This document shows positions 8,006 to 14,992 of a stretch of 22,257 nucleotides of DNA, in pieces; the first letter of the stretch is position 1; each line of letters opens with the position of its first letter. Below the pieces are notes generated by a model that saw only the letters and a list, made by a program, of their open reading frames with translations, was not told the DNA's origin and ran no database searches. The DNA lies in the IMG/VR virus record IMGVR_UViG_3300007533_000023, positions 1 through 22,257 of that record; one strand, given 5' to 3'. The DNA comes from a virus. The translations under genes were made by a program, and so were the position numbers.

Positions 8006-8896
8006 CTACGGGTAACTGATATACCACACGACATGAACGTTGATATTGTTCGATAGTGACAGGCGCGCAAATCGCTTGTAGGCAAACACCTTGCCGTTGC
8101 CAGTATGCAGCGCGGCCGACGTGAACTTCACGGTATCGGTGCTGAGCAAGCCTAGATCGCCCAAGACCGTGGCACCCGTGATCGTGTGATTGACAATGAT
8201 CTCGGTCACACTGTTGTTGCCGAAGATCAGGTTGGGTGGATGTGCATAGCTGGTCGAGTCGTAGAATACGGTGCTGTTGTTGGGCATTGTGTTGAGATCG
8301 TAGGTGTCCTTCGGTGTTTCCGGATTGCCCTCGTTGATGGCCGCATTGAAGGCCACGAAACCGGTACATGCACTGAACAGGGTATCGGTGGCGTTATCGA
8401 AGTTCACGATCTGTTCCGGGTCGGTGGAATCGGCCGTCAGTTGAATGTTGCCGCCGGAGATGGCCACACTGGCACCTTTGCCGGTCAGGTCCGTGTTGAT
8501 CTCGTTGATGAGCGCGGTAAAGGTCTGCGCATTGGACCCGGTCACGTTCACGGTTGTCAACACGTTGTTGATATAGGTGTCGGTGCTGTACACCGTCGCA
8601 TCGTTGGCCAACCCGGTGGCCCCACCGCCGGTTACGCTACCACCGAAATCCACGATCTGATAGGCGGCACGACCACCATCGGTGATATCATTGCCGGTGA
8701 CCAGCTTGTGAATCAGGTAGTCGGAACTCGTTGACTTGACCGCATTGATAAGGGCTTCCTTGGCTGAGAGCACAACGACGTTGCCGCCGTCTCGAAAATC
8801 GACCAGTTCATGGGTCTGTGCATCTCGTGCTTCAAGGACCAGTCGTCCCTGTGGCACGCCAAATGCGCGATCTTTGAACTTCAACGGTTGCTGCAT
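8006..8896 (-). CDS. Probable virion structural protein
   Basis: The protein has 296 residues. Residues 1-75 (GRLVLEARDAQTHELVD, then GGNVVVLSAKEALINAV) resemble the start of structural proteins in large myoviruses. The central part (~105-190) contains VNVTGSNAQTFTALINEIN, then GNIQLTAD, a pattern like a beta-rich module inserted in tail and flagellar-type proteins. The rest is beta-rich with many Asn and Thr and no signal peptide. It lies directly downstream of terminase on the same strand, behind its own late octamer and an AGGGAT RBS. A tail or head surface role is inferred from composition and context only. Confidence 0.6.
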   Translation of the reverse strand: MQQPLKFKDRAFGVPQGRLVLEARDAQTHELVDFRDGGNVVVLSAKEALINAVKSTSSDYLIHKLVTGNDITDGGRAAYQIVDFGGSVTGGGATGLANDATVYSTDTYINNVLTTVNVTGSNAQTFTALINEINTDLTGKGASVAISGGNIQLTADSTDPEQIVNFDNATDTLFSACTGFVAFNAAINEGNPETPKDTYDLNTMPNNSTVFYDSTSYAHPPNLIFGNNSVTEIIVNHTITGATVLGDLGLLSTDTVKFTSAALHTGNGKVFAYKRFARLSLSNNINVHVVWYISYP

Positions 8897-8921
8897 ATGA
8901 TGGTATCCCTGTCTGGTAATG

Positions 8922-8929
8922 TATTTATC
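8922..8929 (-). promoter_or_regulatory. Late-promoter-like octamer GATAAATA (minus strand)
   Basis: On the minus strand this reads GATAAATA, one base from the T4 octamer TATAAATA, and lies 25 nt before the ATG at 8896. The TGA stop of the terminase gene (8930-8928) overlaps its first two bases. Confidence 0.6.
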
Positions 8930-10511
8930 AGACCGAATCGTTAAAGGGGTCTGTTTCTCCGCCGAATATGATCGGCATTGGGGTATGTGAGAGGGAATCC
9001 TCCTCTTCGTCCTGTAGATGGATGTTGTTCAGCAGGTCGTACACGGACTCCTCGTAGTGGGCGAGTAGATCAAGCATGTTGCAAAACAGGACGCAGGCCA
9101 TGGTGAGGTCGTCATGGCCCTCGCCCCTGCCACGTTCGGACGCAAACGATGCCCCGGACTTGACGAAGAACTTCAGTTCCGTGAGCAGACGCTTCGAATG
9201 CAGCTTCAGCTTCCACCCCTCGACCAAATCCTTCAACAACATGCACCCCCGTGCCTTGCTCGCGGTGTTGGTCGGGATGCCCTTCTTGCGGTGCTTGATG
9301 TCGCTCACCATTATGGCGTGATTGAGCGCACTGTCATCGCTGTTGATCAGGAGATTGATTACCCCCATTCCAATACTGTTGTTCTCCACCGTGTAGTAGA
9401 TTTCCTTCGCACCACTGTTGTGGATCATGCGGATCACATTGATGATCACGTGCGTGAACTGCGTCTGCGTCATGACGTTGTTACGCCATTCTCCCAACTG
9501 TTCCATGCCATCGATATCGAAAATCTGGATCGCATGGAAGTCCTTGCCGACGCCTTCTCCCACGTCACAACATATCGCCACGGTCTTGTTCCTGAAGTCG
9601 CCGAACAGTAACAGATCGTCGTTACTGCCTGAAATGGGTTCCTTCGGTCGAATGGATTCCAACACAGTGGAATTGACCAGCGTGGACTTGGAACTCAGGA
9701 AGGCACCCTCATATTCCTGCATGTACTTCTCATAGGTCATCTTGCGAAGCATTTCCCGCTTGAAGTTCGCGTCGCGTCCCGGGATGCGGTCGGGATAGAC
9801 CTTGTACTCCTTGAATCCATTGTCTCCATTGACCGCGCCAAACCACAACCTCGCATACTGCCCCTCTGTACCGTTCGGGGTCGAGGCGATGATGATCTGT
9901 GTCTTGGCGGAATCCTCGCCTGCGGCCGAGATGACTGGCAGAATCGAGGTCCAGAACTCCTCGGCGATCACCGGTTTCACGTGCGCGAACTCGTCGAGAA
10001 ACAGCTTGGTCATCGAGCGGCCACGGAAGGTAGACTCGGTCGTGGTCGCCCCTTCAATCGATGAGTGATTGACCGCAAAGCTGATCTTGAACTTGGAGTA
10101 CTCGGTCACTGGCGGTTTCAACCACCATGGCAGGTTCTCATAGGAATACCGGATGCGTCCCATGATGTCCTTGACATTGATTTGGCGGTTGGAAGTGATG
10201 CCGATGGTCTCATTCGGTGTAAAGATGGCCGCATGCAGCAAAAAGCCGATGCTGCTCGACGTCTTTCCGCTCTGACGCGGCAGGTTCATGATGAGGAATC
10301 GGTACTCTTCCATCAGGTCCAGCATCTCTTGCTGATAGTCACGGGGATGAAACAGGACCGCGCCGTCGGACGGATGCTGCACGTACAGGTATTTGCGCAT
10401 GAAGTATTCGCGATCATTGGCGCATTTGACAAACTCCATGGCCTGTTCGCGTGTGAGGTCTTCCTCGTCCTGCGGCCGTTTGACGACCTTGTTGTAATCA
10501 GGTGTGAACAT
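8928..10511 (-). CDS. terL: Terminase large subunit, T4 gp17 type
   Basis: From the ATG at 10511 the protein has 527 residues and holds all parts of a headful-packaging motor. The N-terminal ATPase has the adenine/RDYQ region (~57-61), Walker A PRQSGKT (78-84), Walker B LFLDE with Asp173 and Glu174, and the coupling motif ASTPNG. The C-terminal RNase H-like nuclease has acidic residues in CCDVGEG (~330), TVEN and GHDDLTMA. It cuts concatemeric DNA and pumps it into the prohead. The frame stays open upstream to 10622, with an alternative ATG at 10562. I chose 10511 because the sequence after it already covers the gp17 domains, and the upstream extension reads through the divergent palindrome. 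Confidence 0.93.
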   Translation of the reverse strand: MFTPDYNKVVKRPQDEEDLTREQAMEFVKCANDREYFMRKYLYVQHPSDGAVLFHPRDYQQEMLDLMEEYRFLIMNLPRQSGKTSSSIGFLLHAAIFTPNETIGITSNRQINVKDIMGRIRYSYENLPWWLKPPVTEYSKFKISFAVNHSSIEGATTTESTFRGRSMTKLFLDEFAHVKPVIAEEFWTSILPVISAAGEDSAKTQIIIASTPNGTEGQYARLWFGAVNGDNGFKEYKVYPDRIPGRDANFKREMLRKMTYEKYMQEYEGAFLSSKSTLVNSTVLESIRPKEPISGSNDDLLLFGDFRNKTVAICCDVGEGVGKDFHAIQIFDIDGMEQLGEWRNNVMTQTQFTHVIINVIRMIHNSGAKEIYYTVENNSIGMGVINLLINSDDSALNHAIMVSDIKHRKKGIPTNTASKARGCMLLKDLVEGWKLKLHSKRLLTELKFFVKSGASFASERGRGEGHDDLTMACVLFCNMLDLLAHYEESVYDLLNNIHLQDEEEDSLSHTPMPIIFGGETDPFNDSV

Positions 10512-10513
10512 GT

Positions 10514-10537
10514 CCCTATTTAGTCGCCTAAATAGGG
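10514..10537. promoter_or_regulatory. Perfect palindrome carrying two divergent late-promoter-like octamers
   Basis: A 10-bp arm CCCTATTTAG (10514-10523), a 4-nt loop TCGC and the exact reverse complement CTAAATAGGG (10528-10537) lie between the divergent terminase and protease genes. Each strand therefore reads CTAAATAG toward its own gene. The octamers end 4 nt from the ATGs at 10511 (minus) and 10540 (plus). By T4 spacing, transcription would begin at or next to each start codon. It could also be a hairpin or an operator. Confidence 0.6.
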
Positions 10538-10539
10538 GT

Positions 10540-11286
10540 ATGAAAACTTTCGGTTTTGCCATTTCAATTGCGCTTCTCTTTGTGACCGTGGCTCTGGCAA
10601 CCCTTGTGCTGGATTCACACATCCATCCAAGCTATGATCGGATCATGAACGAGACCGTGTACGTCGGTCTCTACGATGATATGGGACGAGAATTGGGACA
10701 TGGCTCTGGCGTATTGACTGACGCGGGCATCTTCACGGCCGCACACGTGATTCTCACGGGTGAAGATGGGGATCATGCGAAGCCGCAGAAGAACATTCTG
10801 GTGCGCTTCAGTGACGGGCGATTCGTGCGCGCGGAGATCGTCACCTACGAGTACGATCTGGTTCGAGGATTGGGATTGGCCAAGCACGACTTTGCCCTGC
10901 TGCGAATACCGAAACGTGTGGCAGACCAGTACCCGAAGGCGACCTTCTCTTGTTCATCCGATCCAGACGTAGGGGATCGACTCTATGTTTCCGGTAGTCC
11001 ATTGGGACTGCGATGGATTGTCACCCAAGGACGCGCATTGACCACGTATCGTCAGAAGCGCGGGCTTTCATCTTTTGGCATTACCGACGCCATCGTGGCC
11101 GGGGGTGTCTCGGGGGGACCGGTTTTTGATCGTTTCGGACGAGTGGTGGGACTGATCGAGGGCTACATGCTCAATCGCCTGTCGGGCGGATTCTCACCAT
11201 CCATATCCAATGCCGGCTACACGATCTATACGAGGATGTCGTTGATCTGTTCGGAGGTCATGATCCATCATTCCTCTGTTTCCTGA
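10540..11286 (+). CDS. Trypsin-like serine protease with N-terminal membrane anchor or signal
   Basis: The protein has 248 residues from the ATG at 10540. Residues 1-24 (MKTFGFAISIALLFVTVALA and on) form a signal peptide or single membrane anchor, so the enzyme should act in the periplasm. The chymotrypsin-fold triad is complete: His69 in FTAAH, Asp117 in KHDFALLRI and Ser191 in GGVSGGPVFD. The frame also offers a GTG at 10504 and an ATG at 10510, the latter with a good RBS (AGGTG) and sharing CATG with the terminase start. The later start gives the cleanest signal sequence. Its last 29 nt overlap the convergent o-spanin gene. Possible jobs are envelope damage, degradation of host periplasmic defences or superinfection exclusion. 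It is unlike the T4 gp21 prohead protease, which is cytoplasmic. Confidence 0.8.
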   Translation: MKTFGFAISIALLFVTVALATLVLDSHIHPSYDRIMNETVYVGLYDDMGRELGHGSGVLTDAGIFTAAHVILTGEDGDHAKPQKNILVRFSDGRFVRAEIVTYEYDLVRGLGLAKHDFALLRIPKRVADQYPKATFSCSSDPDVGDRLYVSGSPLGLRWIVTQGRALTTYRQKRGLSSFGITDAIVAGGVSGGPVFDRFGRVVGLIEGYMLNRLSGGFSPSISNAGYTIYTRMSLICSEVMIHHSSVS

Positions 11287-11641
11287 TCTTCTCCATGTAT
11301 TCGTCACGTAGTTTCTGAACGCGTTCCAGTGCGCGCTTGTAGTCACGAATCCACTGAGCGCTGTTCTGACGCTCCTTGCGCAGGATTTCTATGGACAGCA
11401 CGTATGCCTTGGCGATCTTGCTGTAATCGCCCCTGTCGCTCTTGGAGAGTTTGTCAATGGGTAGTGTGATCGGGTTGGCGTCCGTATCGGGGATGTTGTC
11501 CGCATCCGGCAAGGCGGTGACGATCTTGTCCACAACCGGCGGCACCGGGTCGGGCTGTTTGGGTACGGTGCCGCAACTGGACAGCAACATGATCATGATC
11601 ATGGTGAAGGTTGCTATCATGAGGATCGCGCCTCTACTCAT
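11258..11641 (-). CDS. Outer-membrane lipoprotein, o-spanin (Rz1-like)
   Basis: The protein has 127 residues. A lipoprotein signal ends in the lipobox LLSSC, giving lipidated Cys23. A proline-rich stretch follows (PKQPDPVPP), then a charged C-terminal helix (~85-125). It begins 8 nt inside the end of the i-spanin gene, the overlapped Rz/Rz1 layout, and closes the lysis cassette. With its inner-membrane partner it would bridge the periplasm and fuse the two membranes after the wall is cut. It is longer than lambda Rz1. Its 3' end overlaps the convergent protease gene by 29 nt. Confidence 0.7.
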   Translation of the reverse strand: MSRGAILMIATFTMIMIMLLSSCGTVPKQPDPVPPVVDKIVTALPDADNIPDTDANPITLPIDKLSKSDRGDYSKIAKAYVLSIEILRKERQNSAQWIRDYKRALERVQKLRDEYMEKIRKQRNDGS

Positions 11642-12023
11642 CGTTTTTCGCTCCGGTGGCCTTGTCCAGCATGTAGTTCATGGCGCCGTCACAGGTCTTC
11701 GGGACCTCTTCCTGTGCCAGATCACGGATGCGCTGTTCATAGCGTTTCTGTGCGGCACGGCGCTTCTTGTTGGCGTCCTTGATTTGCTCTTTCAGTTGTT
11801 TCTCGGTCTCTTGCAGGTTGTGAATCGAGTCGTTCTGCTGCTTGAGCACGGCCTCACGCTGCTGTTCTGTTGCCCTGTAGTTGGCAATGGTGGATTCATA
11901 CTGGCCGTTTTTGGATCGCAATGAGCCGTTTTCCGAATACAGCCACCAGATCACGGTCCCCATTGCACCGACCACAACGAACATGATGAGGTATCCCCGA
12001 AATCTCTTGATCAGTCCAAACAT
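11634..12023 (-). CDS. Inner-membrane spanin (Rz-like)
   Basis: The protein has 129 residues from the ATG at 12023. A basic N-terminus (MFGLIKRFR) and one membrane segment (~11-28) lead into a long charged coiled coil (~35-110), the i-spanin plan. The frame extends upstream to 12122, but that part overlaps the holin gene and has no plausible motif. The ATG follows the holin stop by one base. The o-spanin gene starts within its last 8 nt. The C-terminal LDKATGAKNDE tail would contact the lipoprotein partner. Confidence 0.7.
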   Translation of the reverse strand: MFGLIKRFRGYLIMFVVVGAMGTVIWWLYSENGSLRSKNGQYESTIANYRATEQQREAVLKQQNDSIHNLQETEKQLKEQIKDANKKRRAAQKRYEQRIRDLAQEEVPKTCDGAMNYMLDKATGAKNDE

Positions 12024-12024
12024 G

Positions 12025-12291
12025 TTACTTGTTGTCCTCTTCGAGCCGCATCTTGCGGTATTCCTTCCAGTCGAGCCCGGATTTGAAGTAAACCCCGGTA
12101 ACGACGCCCGCCACACCGACAATCACACTGACGAATGCCGATTGCGCGCTGGTCGGCGCAGTCAGGTGGATGAACCACTCGTACATGTCCCACACCAAGT
12201 AGGCATAGCCGACCATGAACAGGCGGGGCACGATCCTGTACGCATCGATGACCTCTGCGATATCAATCAGCCAATCATTGATCTGTTTCAT
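12025..12291 (-). CDS. Holin, two predicted membrane segments
   Basis: The protein has 88 residues from the ATG at 12291, which has a strong RBS (GGAGG). Two hydrophobic segments are visible: ~21-40 (RLFMVGYAYLVWDMYEWFI) and ~46-66 (AQSAFVSVIVGVAGVVTGVY), joined by a short loop, with a charged C-terminus (RKMRLEEDNK). Size, topology and position between the endolysin and spanin genes all fit a small holin that times membrane opening. The gene overlaps the end of the endolysin gene by 17 nt. Assignment rests on architecture and position. Confidence 0.65.
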   Translation of the reverse strand: MKQINDWLIDIAEVIDAYRIVPRLFMVGYAYLVWDMYEWFIHLTAPTSAQSAFVSVIVGVAGVVTGVYFKSGLDWKEYRKMRLEEDNK

Positions 12292-12874
12292 TCTTGATGG
12301 CCTCCAAGTATTCGCTGAAACGACGCACCGCCTGTGCAATGGCATCGCATCCATCATAGAACTGCTCGTGCATGATCAGGTCGAGGTTCGACATGAATTC
12401 GGGTTCGATGATGATCGCGGGGATTGCGGTCTTGCGTACGAAGTAGTCAATCGTTTCATCGCCGTCGACATCACCCGCATAATCGACAACACCCGGCTTG
12501 TCCATCTTGTACCATGCCTCCTTGCTACCCCGATTCGGCTGGAAGATGTCGCGCTTGTCGAACTCTTCGAGCACGATATCGGCGAAACGCTTTCCCTGTG
12601 TACTGCCGGGGTAGTACAGGCTCTCACAGCCATGCGCGCCGTCGATGTTTCCATTGAAGTGTAGTTCGGCCGTGAACTGGACGCCTGCGTACGTGTTGAT
12701 GAAGTCTACCTTGGAGGGCAAATGTCCGGTCGGGACGGTGTCAATGGGAAACCCGTCCCCTTGCAGTATCTCCACGATGCGCTTCACCCATGTAGAGGCG
12801 ATGCTGTGTTCGGTATGTTCCCCATTGGTCGCCCCGGGGGCCTGCGGATAGTGTCCGATTGATAGTAGAAACAT
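12275..12874 (-). CDS. Endolysin: N-acetylmuramoyl-L-alanine amidase (Amidase_3 type)
   Basis: The protein has 199 residues from the ATG at 12874 (RBS GGAG). It cleaves the bond between muramic acid and the stem peptide. Predicted Zn ligands are His8 (SIGHYPQAPGA), Glu22 (TEH) and His72 (AELHFN), with Glu157 in IIIEPEFMSN as catalytic acid. There is no signal peptide and no separate wall-binding domain, so release should depend on the holin. The frame opens upstream at a TTG (12886), which would overlap the preceding gene. It is tightly packed: the preceding stop is one base before the ATG, and the holin gene starts inside its 3' end. Confidence 0.85.
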   Translation of the reverse strand: MFLLSIGHYPQAPGATNGEHTEHSIASTWVKRIVEILQGDGFPIDTVPTGHLPSKVDFINTYAGVQFTAELHFNGNIDGAHGCESLYYPGSTQGKRFADIVLEEFDKRDIFQPNRGSKEAWYKMDKPGVVDYAGDVDGDETIDYFVRKTAIPAIIIEPEFMSNLDLIMHEQFYDGCDAIAQAVRRFSEYLEAIKNETDQ

Positions 12875-12875
12875 G

Positions 12876-13235
12876 TTAGGCTCCAATATGACTCAAAACA
12901 TACATCAATGTCAGCAGGCCAATGGTCCCGACCAAGCCGATCATGCCGTTGTTTACCCAAGTCATCGTCTGTTCAAGCACCGGTAGACGATTCTCGATCT
13001 GAGCGATCTTGTCTTGCTGTATGTTGTTTCTTTGCTGCTGTTCATGAATTCGCTGCTCGATGTCGCCGATGCGCTGCAATGCCACGGCGATGTCGATCAA
13101 TGCGCTTCGAACCGATTCGTTCTGTTTCTGGAAATTACGCAGCGTGTTCTCAAAGGAGTTGATCTTGTCCGTTAGCTCCTTGATTGCATTCGCATTTTGA
13201 TGCTCGATGTTCTCATCGTTATTCGCTGACGTCAT
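12876..13235 (-). CDS. Coiled-coil protein with C-terminal membrane segment (XhlA-like, lysis cassette)
   Basis: The protein has 119 residues. The first ~90 are highly polar with heptad character (KELTDKINSFENTLRNFQ; EQRIHEQQQRNN; IAQIENRLPVLEQ). One hydrophobic segment near the end (~97-115, GMIGLVGTIGLLTLMYVL) follows. This resembles XhlA-type proteins that sit beside holins and amidases in other phages. It could be an antiholin, holin partner or membrane tether. It lies immediately upstream of the endolysin gene in the same run. Confidence 0.6.
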   Translation of the reverse strand: MTSANNDENIEHQNANAIKELTDKINSFENTLRNFQKQNESVRSALIDIAVALQRIGDIEQRIHEQQQRNNIQQDKIAQIENRLPVLEQTMTWVNNGMIGLVGTIGLLTLMYVLSHIGA

Positions 13236-13246
13236 TACCCATCCAA

Positions 13247-13630
13247 TCAGTCTTCATTCAACTCTTTGATGCCATCATGGCGGATACCCCATTCATCCAG
13301 AACATGTTCAAGCTGAGAAGAGATTGTCTTCTTGCCGTTGTAGTGAGTTCTGATATTCTTTAGTTGTCCGAAATGGGGCAACCGGTGTTCATTCCATGCC
13401 ATGGTCTTGTGAAAGCGCCATCCTTTTCCCGTGTGACGTTCGATGGTAGCCACCATCTCCGCCACGTTCTGATCGTTGCGCCGATAAATCTTGATCTTGT
13501 GCGGGTGCGCCTTGTATTCCACGCTTCCAATGCTGTGTATGCTTCGGAACGGTGAATGAATCGGCGCGAAGTTTCCAGCACTAGTCGTGCTGCTGCTTGC
13601 CTCCTCCGCTACTATTTCGTTTAGTTTCAT
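13247..13630 (-). CDS. Basic small protein with a capsid-targeting-like N-terminus
   Basis: This 127-residue protein belongs to no family I recognise. It starts MKLNEIVAEEASSS, close in pattern to the T4 capsid-targeting sequence MKTYQEFIAEA, which carries internal proteins into the prohead and is then removed by the gp21 protease. A flexible Ser/Thr stretch follows, then a basic body (HPHKIKIYRRND, HTGKGWRFHK) that could bind nucleic acid. A good RBS (AGGAAG, 6-nt spacing) supports the ATG at 13630, although this means a 50-nt overlap with the preceding gene. An internal head protein is a reasonable inference; the head genes lie outside the window. Confidence 0.55.
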   Translation of the reverse strand: MKLNEIVAEEASSSTTSAGNFAPIHSPFRSIHSIGSVEYKAHPHKIKIYRRNDQNVAEMVATIERHTGKGWRFHKTMAWNEHRLPHFGQLKNIRTHYNGKKTISSQLEHVLDEWGIRHDGIKELNED

Positions 13631-14033
13631 CGGCAGCTTCCTGTTCGATCTGTTTGTAGACCTCTCGTCTACTTACCCCTTCAGTTGCACCATCTTCGCT
13701 ATTGTCGGCCAGTGCGCCAGATGAGGGGTTCTTGGTATTTAGAGCTTTGGCGGCTTTCTTGATATCGTTGTCGTCGCGTTTGGACACTGCGTCCTTGGCG
13801 AGATTGAGATAGGTTTGCGCAACTTCAAGCGCCCGTTGGCGATACCGTGCGGGCACTTGTGTGACATCCTTCAGTTGCTCCTTGTAGGCATAGAGCGCCA
13901 TGTGAGTGATGTCGTCCAGAGAGATGTATTCTGGAATGTCATCAAAGGGGAAGGCATACCCCGAATCACCATCACCCATGTCAAGATGATCGGGGTCCAG
14001 ATCAAACGCCTTGTTGAGCGGATCGTCGGCCAT
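13581..14033 (-). CDS. Possible small terminase (T4 gp16-like)
   Basis: The protein has 150 residues. It has an acidic, disordered-looking start (to ~35), a helical core (~38-95: DITHMALYAYKEQL, RYRQRALEVAQTYLNLAKDA), and a low-complexity tail ending GGGKQQHD. A central helical core between acidic and flexible ends matches the plan of gp16, which forms rings that load DNA on the motor. Similarity at residue level is weak. Position a few genes from the large terminase in a minus-strand late block is supportive. The gene follows its upstream neighbour by 3 nt and overlaps the downstream one by 50 nt. Another small virion or scaffold protein is the main alternative. Confidence 0.4.
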   Translation of the reverse strand: MADDPLNKAFDLDPDHLDMGDGDSGYAFPFDDIPEYISLDDITHMALYAYKEQLKDVTQVPARYRQRALEVAQTYLNLAKDAVSKRDDNDIKKAAKALNTKNPSSGALADNSEDGATEGVSRREVYKQIEQEAADETKRNSSGGGKQQHD

Positions 14034-14036
14034 TGT

Positions 14037-14351
14037 TTAGCATGAAATCCAAGCCGAGCTTCCGGCGAGGCTTGCGACCAGTTTGATTCCAGTGGAACCG
14101 TATTCGTTGGGTTTCCACTCTTCTACGGAACCACTGGCTACCGTATTGATGGTGTACCATGTGGCAGTACCACCCTCGATGGCGGCAACGGAATCATAGG
14201 TGAGTTGGATGTCTACGACCGCACCGACGGCGTTCACCAACACGGACGACATGTCCGTGGTCACGATCCCGTTAGCCGGGAAGTCTGCTTGGACATCATC
14301 GAACTTGTGCATCACTCGATGCACGCCGACGTTGTAGGTTGTATGTGCCAT
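14037..14351 (-). CDS. Small beta-rich protein, probably virion-associated
   Basis: This 104-residue protein is not recognised. It has no signal or membrane segment and a composition rich in Val, Thr, Ala and Gly, with alternating patterns (VLVNAVGAVVDIQLTYD; GIKLVASLAGS) suggesting a beta sandwich. It has its own late octamer 26 nt upstream and a good RBS (AGGAG). It heads the operon that runs through the lysis genes. A head decoration or tail protein is possible from size and expression context only. Confidence 0.55.
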   Translation of the reverse strand: MAHTTYNVGVHRVMHKFDDVQADFPANGIVTTDMSSVLVNAVGAVVDIQLTYDSVAAIEGGTATWYTINTVASGSVEEWKPNEYGSTGIKLVASLAGSSAWISC

Positions 14352-14377
14352 GTAGCTGCTCCTATAGTGCTATCAAG

Positions 14378-14385
14378 TATTTATC
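14378..14385 (-). promoter_or_regulatory. Late-promoter-like octamer GATAAATA (minus strand)
   Basis: On the minus strand this reads GATAAATA, 26 nt before the ATG at 14351. It includes the TAA stop (14383-14381) of the upstream gene. It is probably the main late promoter for the eight-gene run down to the o-spanin gene, since no comparable octamer occurs at gene junctions between 14351 and 11258. Confidence 0.6.
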
Positions 14386-14866
14386 TTGAAACAAAGTTGT
14401 GCTCGTAACTGTCGATTAGATCGCTCACATCGTCTTCATCAAAGCCGGTTTGTTGCCAGTACTTGAGGTAGCAGCCGGCAATTGCCTGAAGATTGTTGTC
14501 CGGTGCTGCATCGAAGCGGCTCGCGTAAATGCCGTAGGTTACGGCAATCTGGAAGCTGAGGTCGTATTTCAGTCGCCGCAGCAACAGCTTGAATGACGTG
14601 TTGCGCAGATCGACACGACAGAACTCCTCGATTCGCTCGCGTAGTGGATGGTGACGGATGAAATCGTAGACGAAGTTGCGGAATGCGGCCATTTCAATGC
14701 GTGAGAGGCCGTACAGATTCTCTTCGAGGTCTTCCCTCGGCATGAAGTCGTCGAAGTTGCTTTCCGCCAAGATCGTCATTTTAATCAATCTCAGGATGGC
14801 TGTATTGTTGACATGTAGACCTTCAAGGGTGTCACGTACTGCAATATGCACATGCATGGGGTTCAT
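14381..14866 (-). CDS. Unrecognised helical protein
   Basis: This protein has 161 residues from the ATG at 14866. It is mostly alpha-helical and charged, with no membrane segment. Segments include LSRIEMAAFRNFVYDFIRHHPLR cut by short loops, and FKLLLRRLKYDLSFQIAV. I do not recognise the family. The open frame runs to 14980, but an earlier start would span the late octamer at 14895-14902, and an RBS-like GGAGG lies 11 nt upstream of 14866. It is divergent from uvsX. A neck or head-completion role would suit the context but nothing in the residues shows it. Confidence 0.55.
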   Translation of the reverse strand: MNPMHVHIAVRDTLEGLHVNNTAILRLIKMTILAESNFDDFMPREDLEENLYGLSRIEMAAFRNFVYDFIRHHPLRERIEEFCRVDLRNTSFKLLLRRLKYDLSFQIAVTYGIYASRFDAAPDNNLQAIAGCYLKYWQQTGFDEDDVSDLIDSYEHNFVSR

Positions 14867-14894
14867 AGGTATGGTATCCTCCGTTTTCGCTACC

Positions 14895-14902
14895 CTATTT
14901 AG
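14895..14902 (-). promoter_or_regulatory. Late-promoter-like octamer CTAAATAG (minus strand)
   Basis: It lies in the 126-bp divergent gap before uvsX, within the inverted repeat CCCTATTTAGGG (14893-14904). On the minus strand it reads CTAAATAG, 28 nt before the ATG at 14866. It matches each octamer in the terminase/protease palindrome. Confidence 0.5.
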
Positions 14903-14992
14903 GGTTGAAATCTGGACGCCAAGGAAGGCCGAGCGGTATGTTATACTGCCCCCTGCGTAGGAGTCACACCATAACAACAATCAGAGAATTCC

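Noticed and set aside
7990-8020. Bidirectional terminator between the convergent binding-protein and structural genes
   Set aside because: The 7-nt gap and its surroundings show no stable hairpin or T-run; likewise none was visible at the 11258-11286 and 15934-15994 overlaps.
8186-8734. Plus-strand open frame of 182 codons opposite the structural gene
   Set aside because: It has no motif or good RBS and is fully antisense to a gene with its own promoter and RBS.
13735-13742. CTAAATAC on the minus strand as a late promoter
   Set aside because: It lies inside a gene, more than 100 nt before the next start at 13630, unlike the consistent spacing of the other octamers.
14905-14947. A sigma-70-like promoter for uvsX (TTGAAA at 14905 and TATACT at 14942)
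   Set aside because: The spacing of 31 nt is far from 17; TATACT alone is not enough, so no early promoter is listed.
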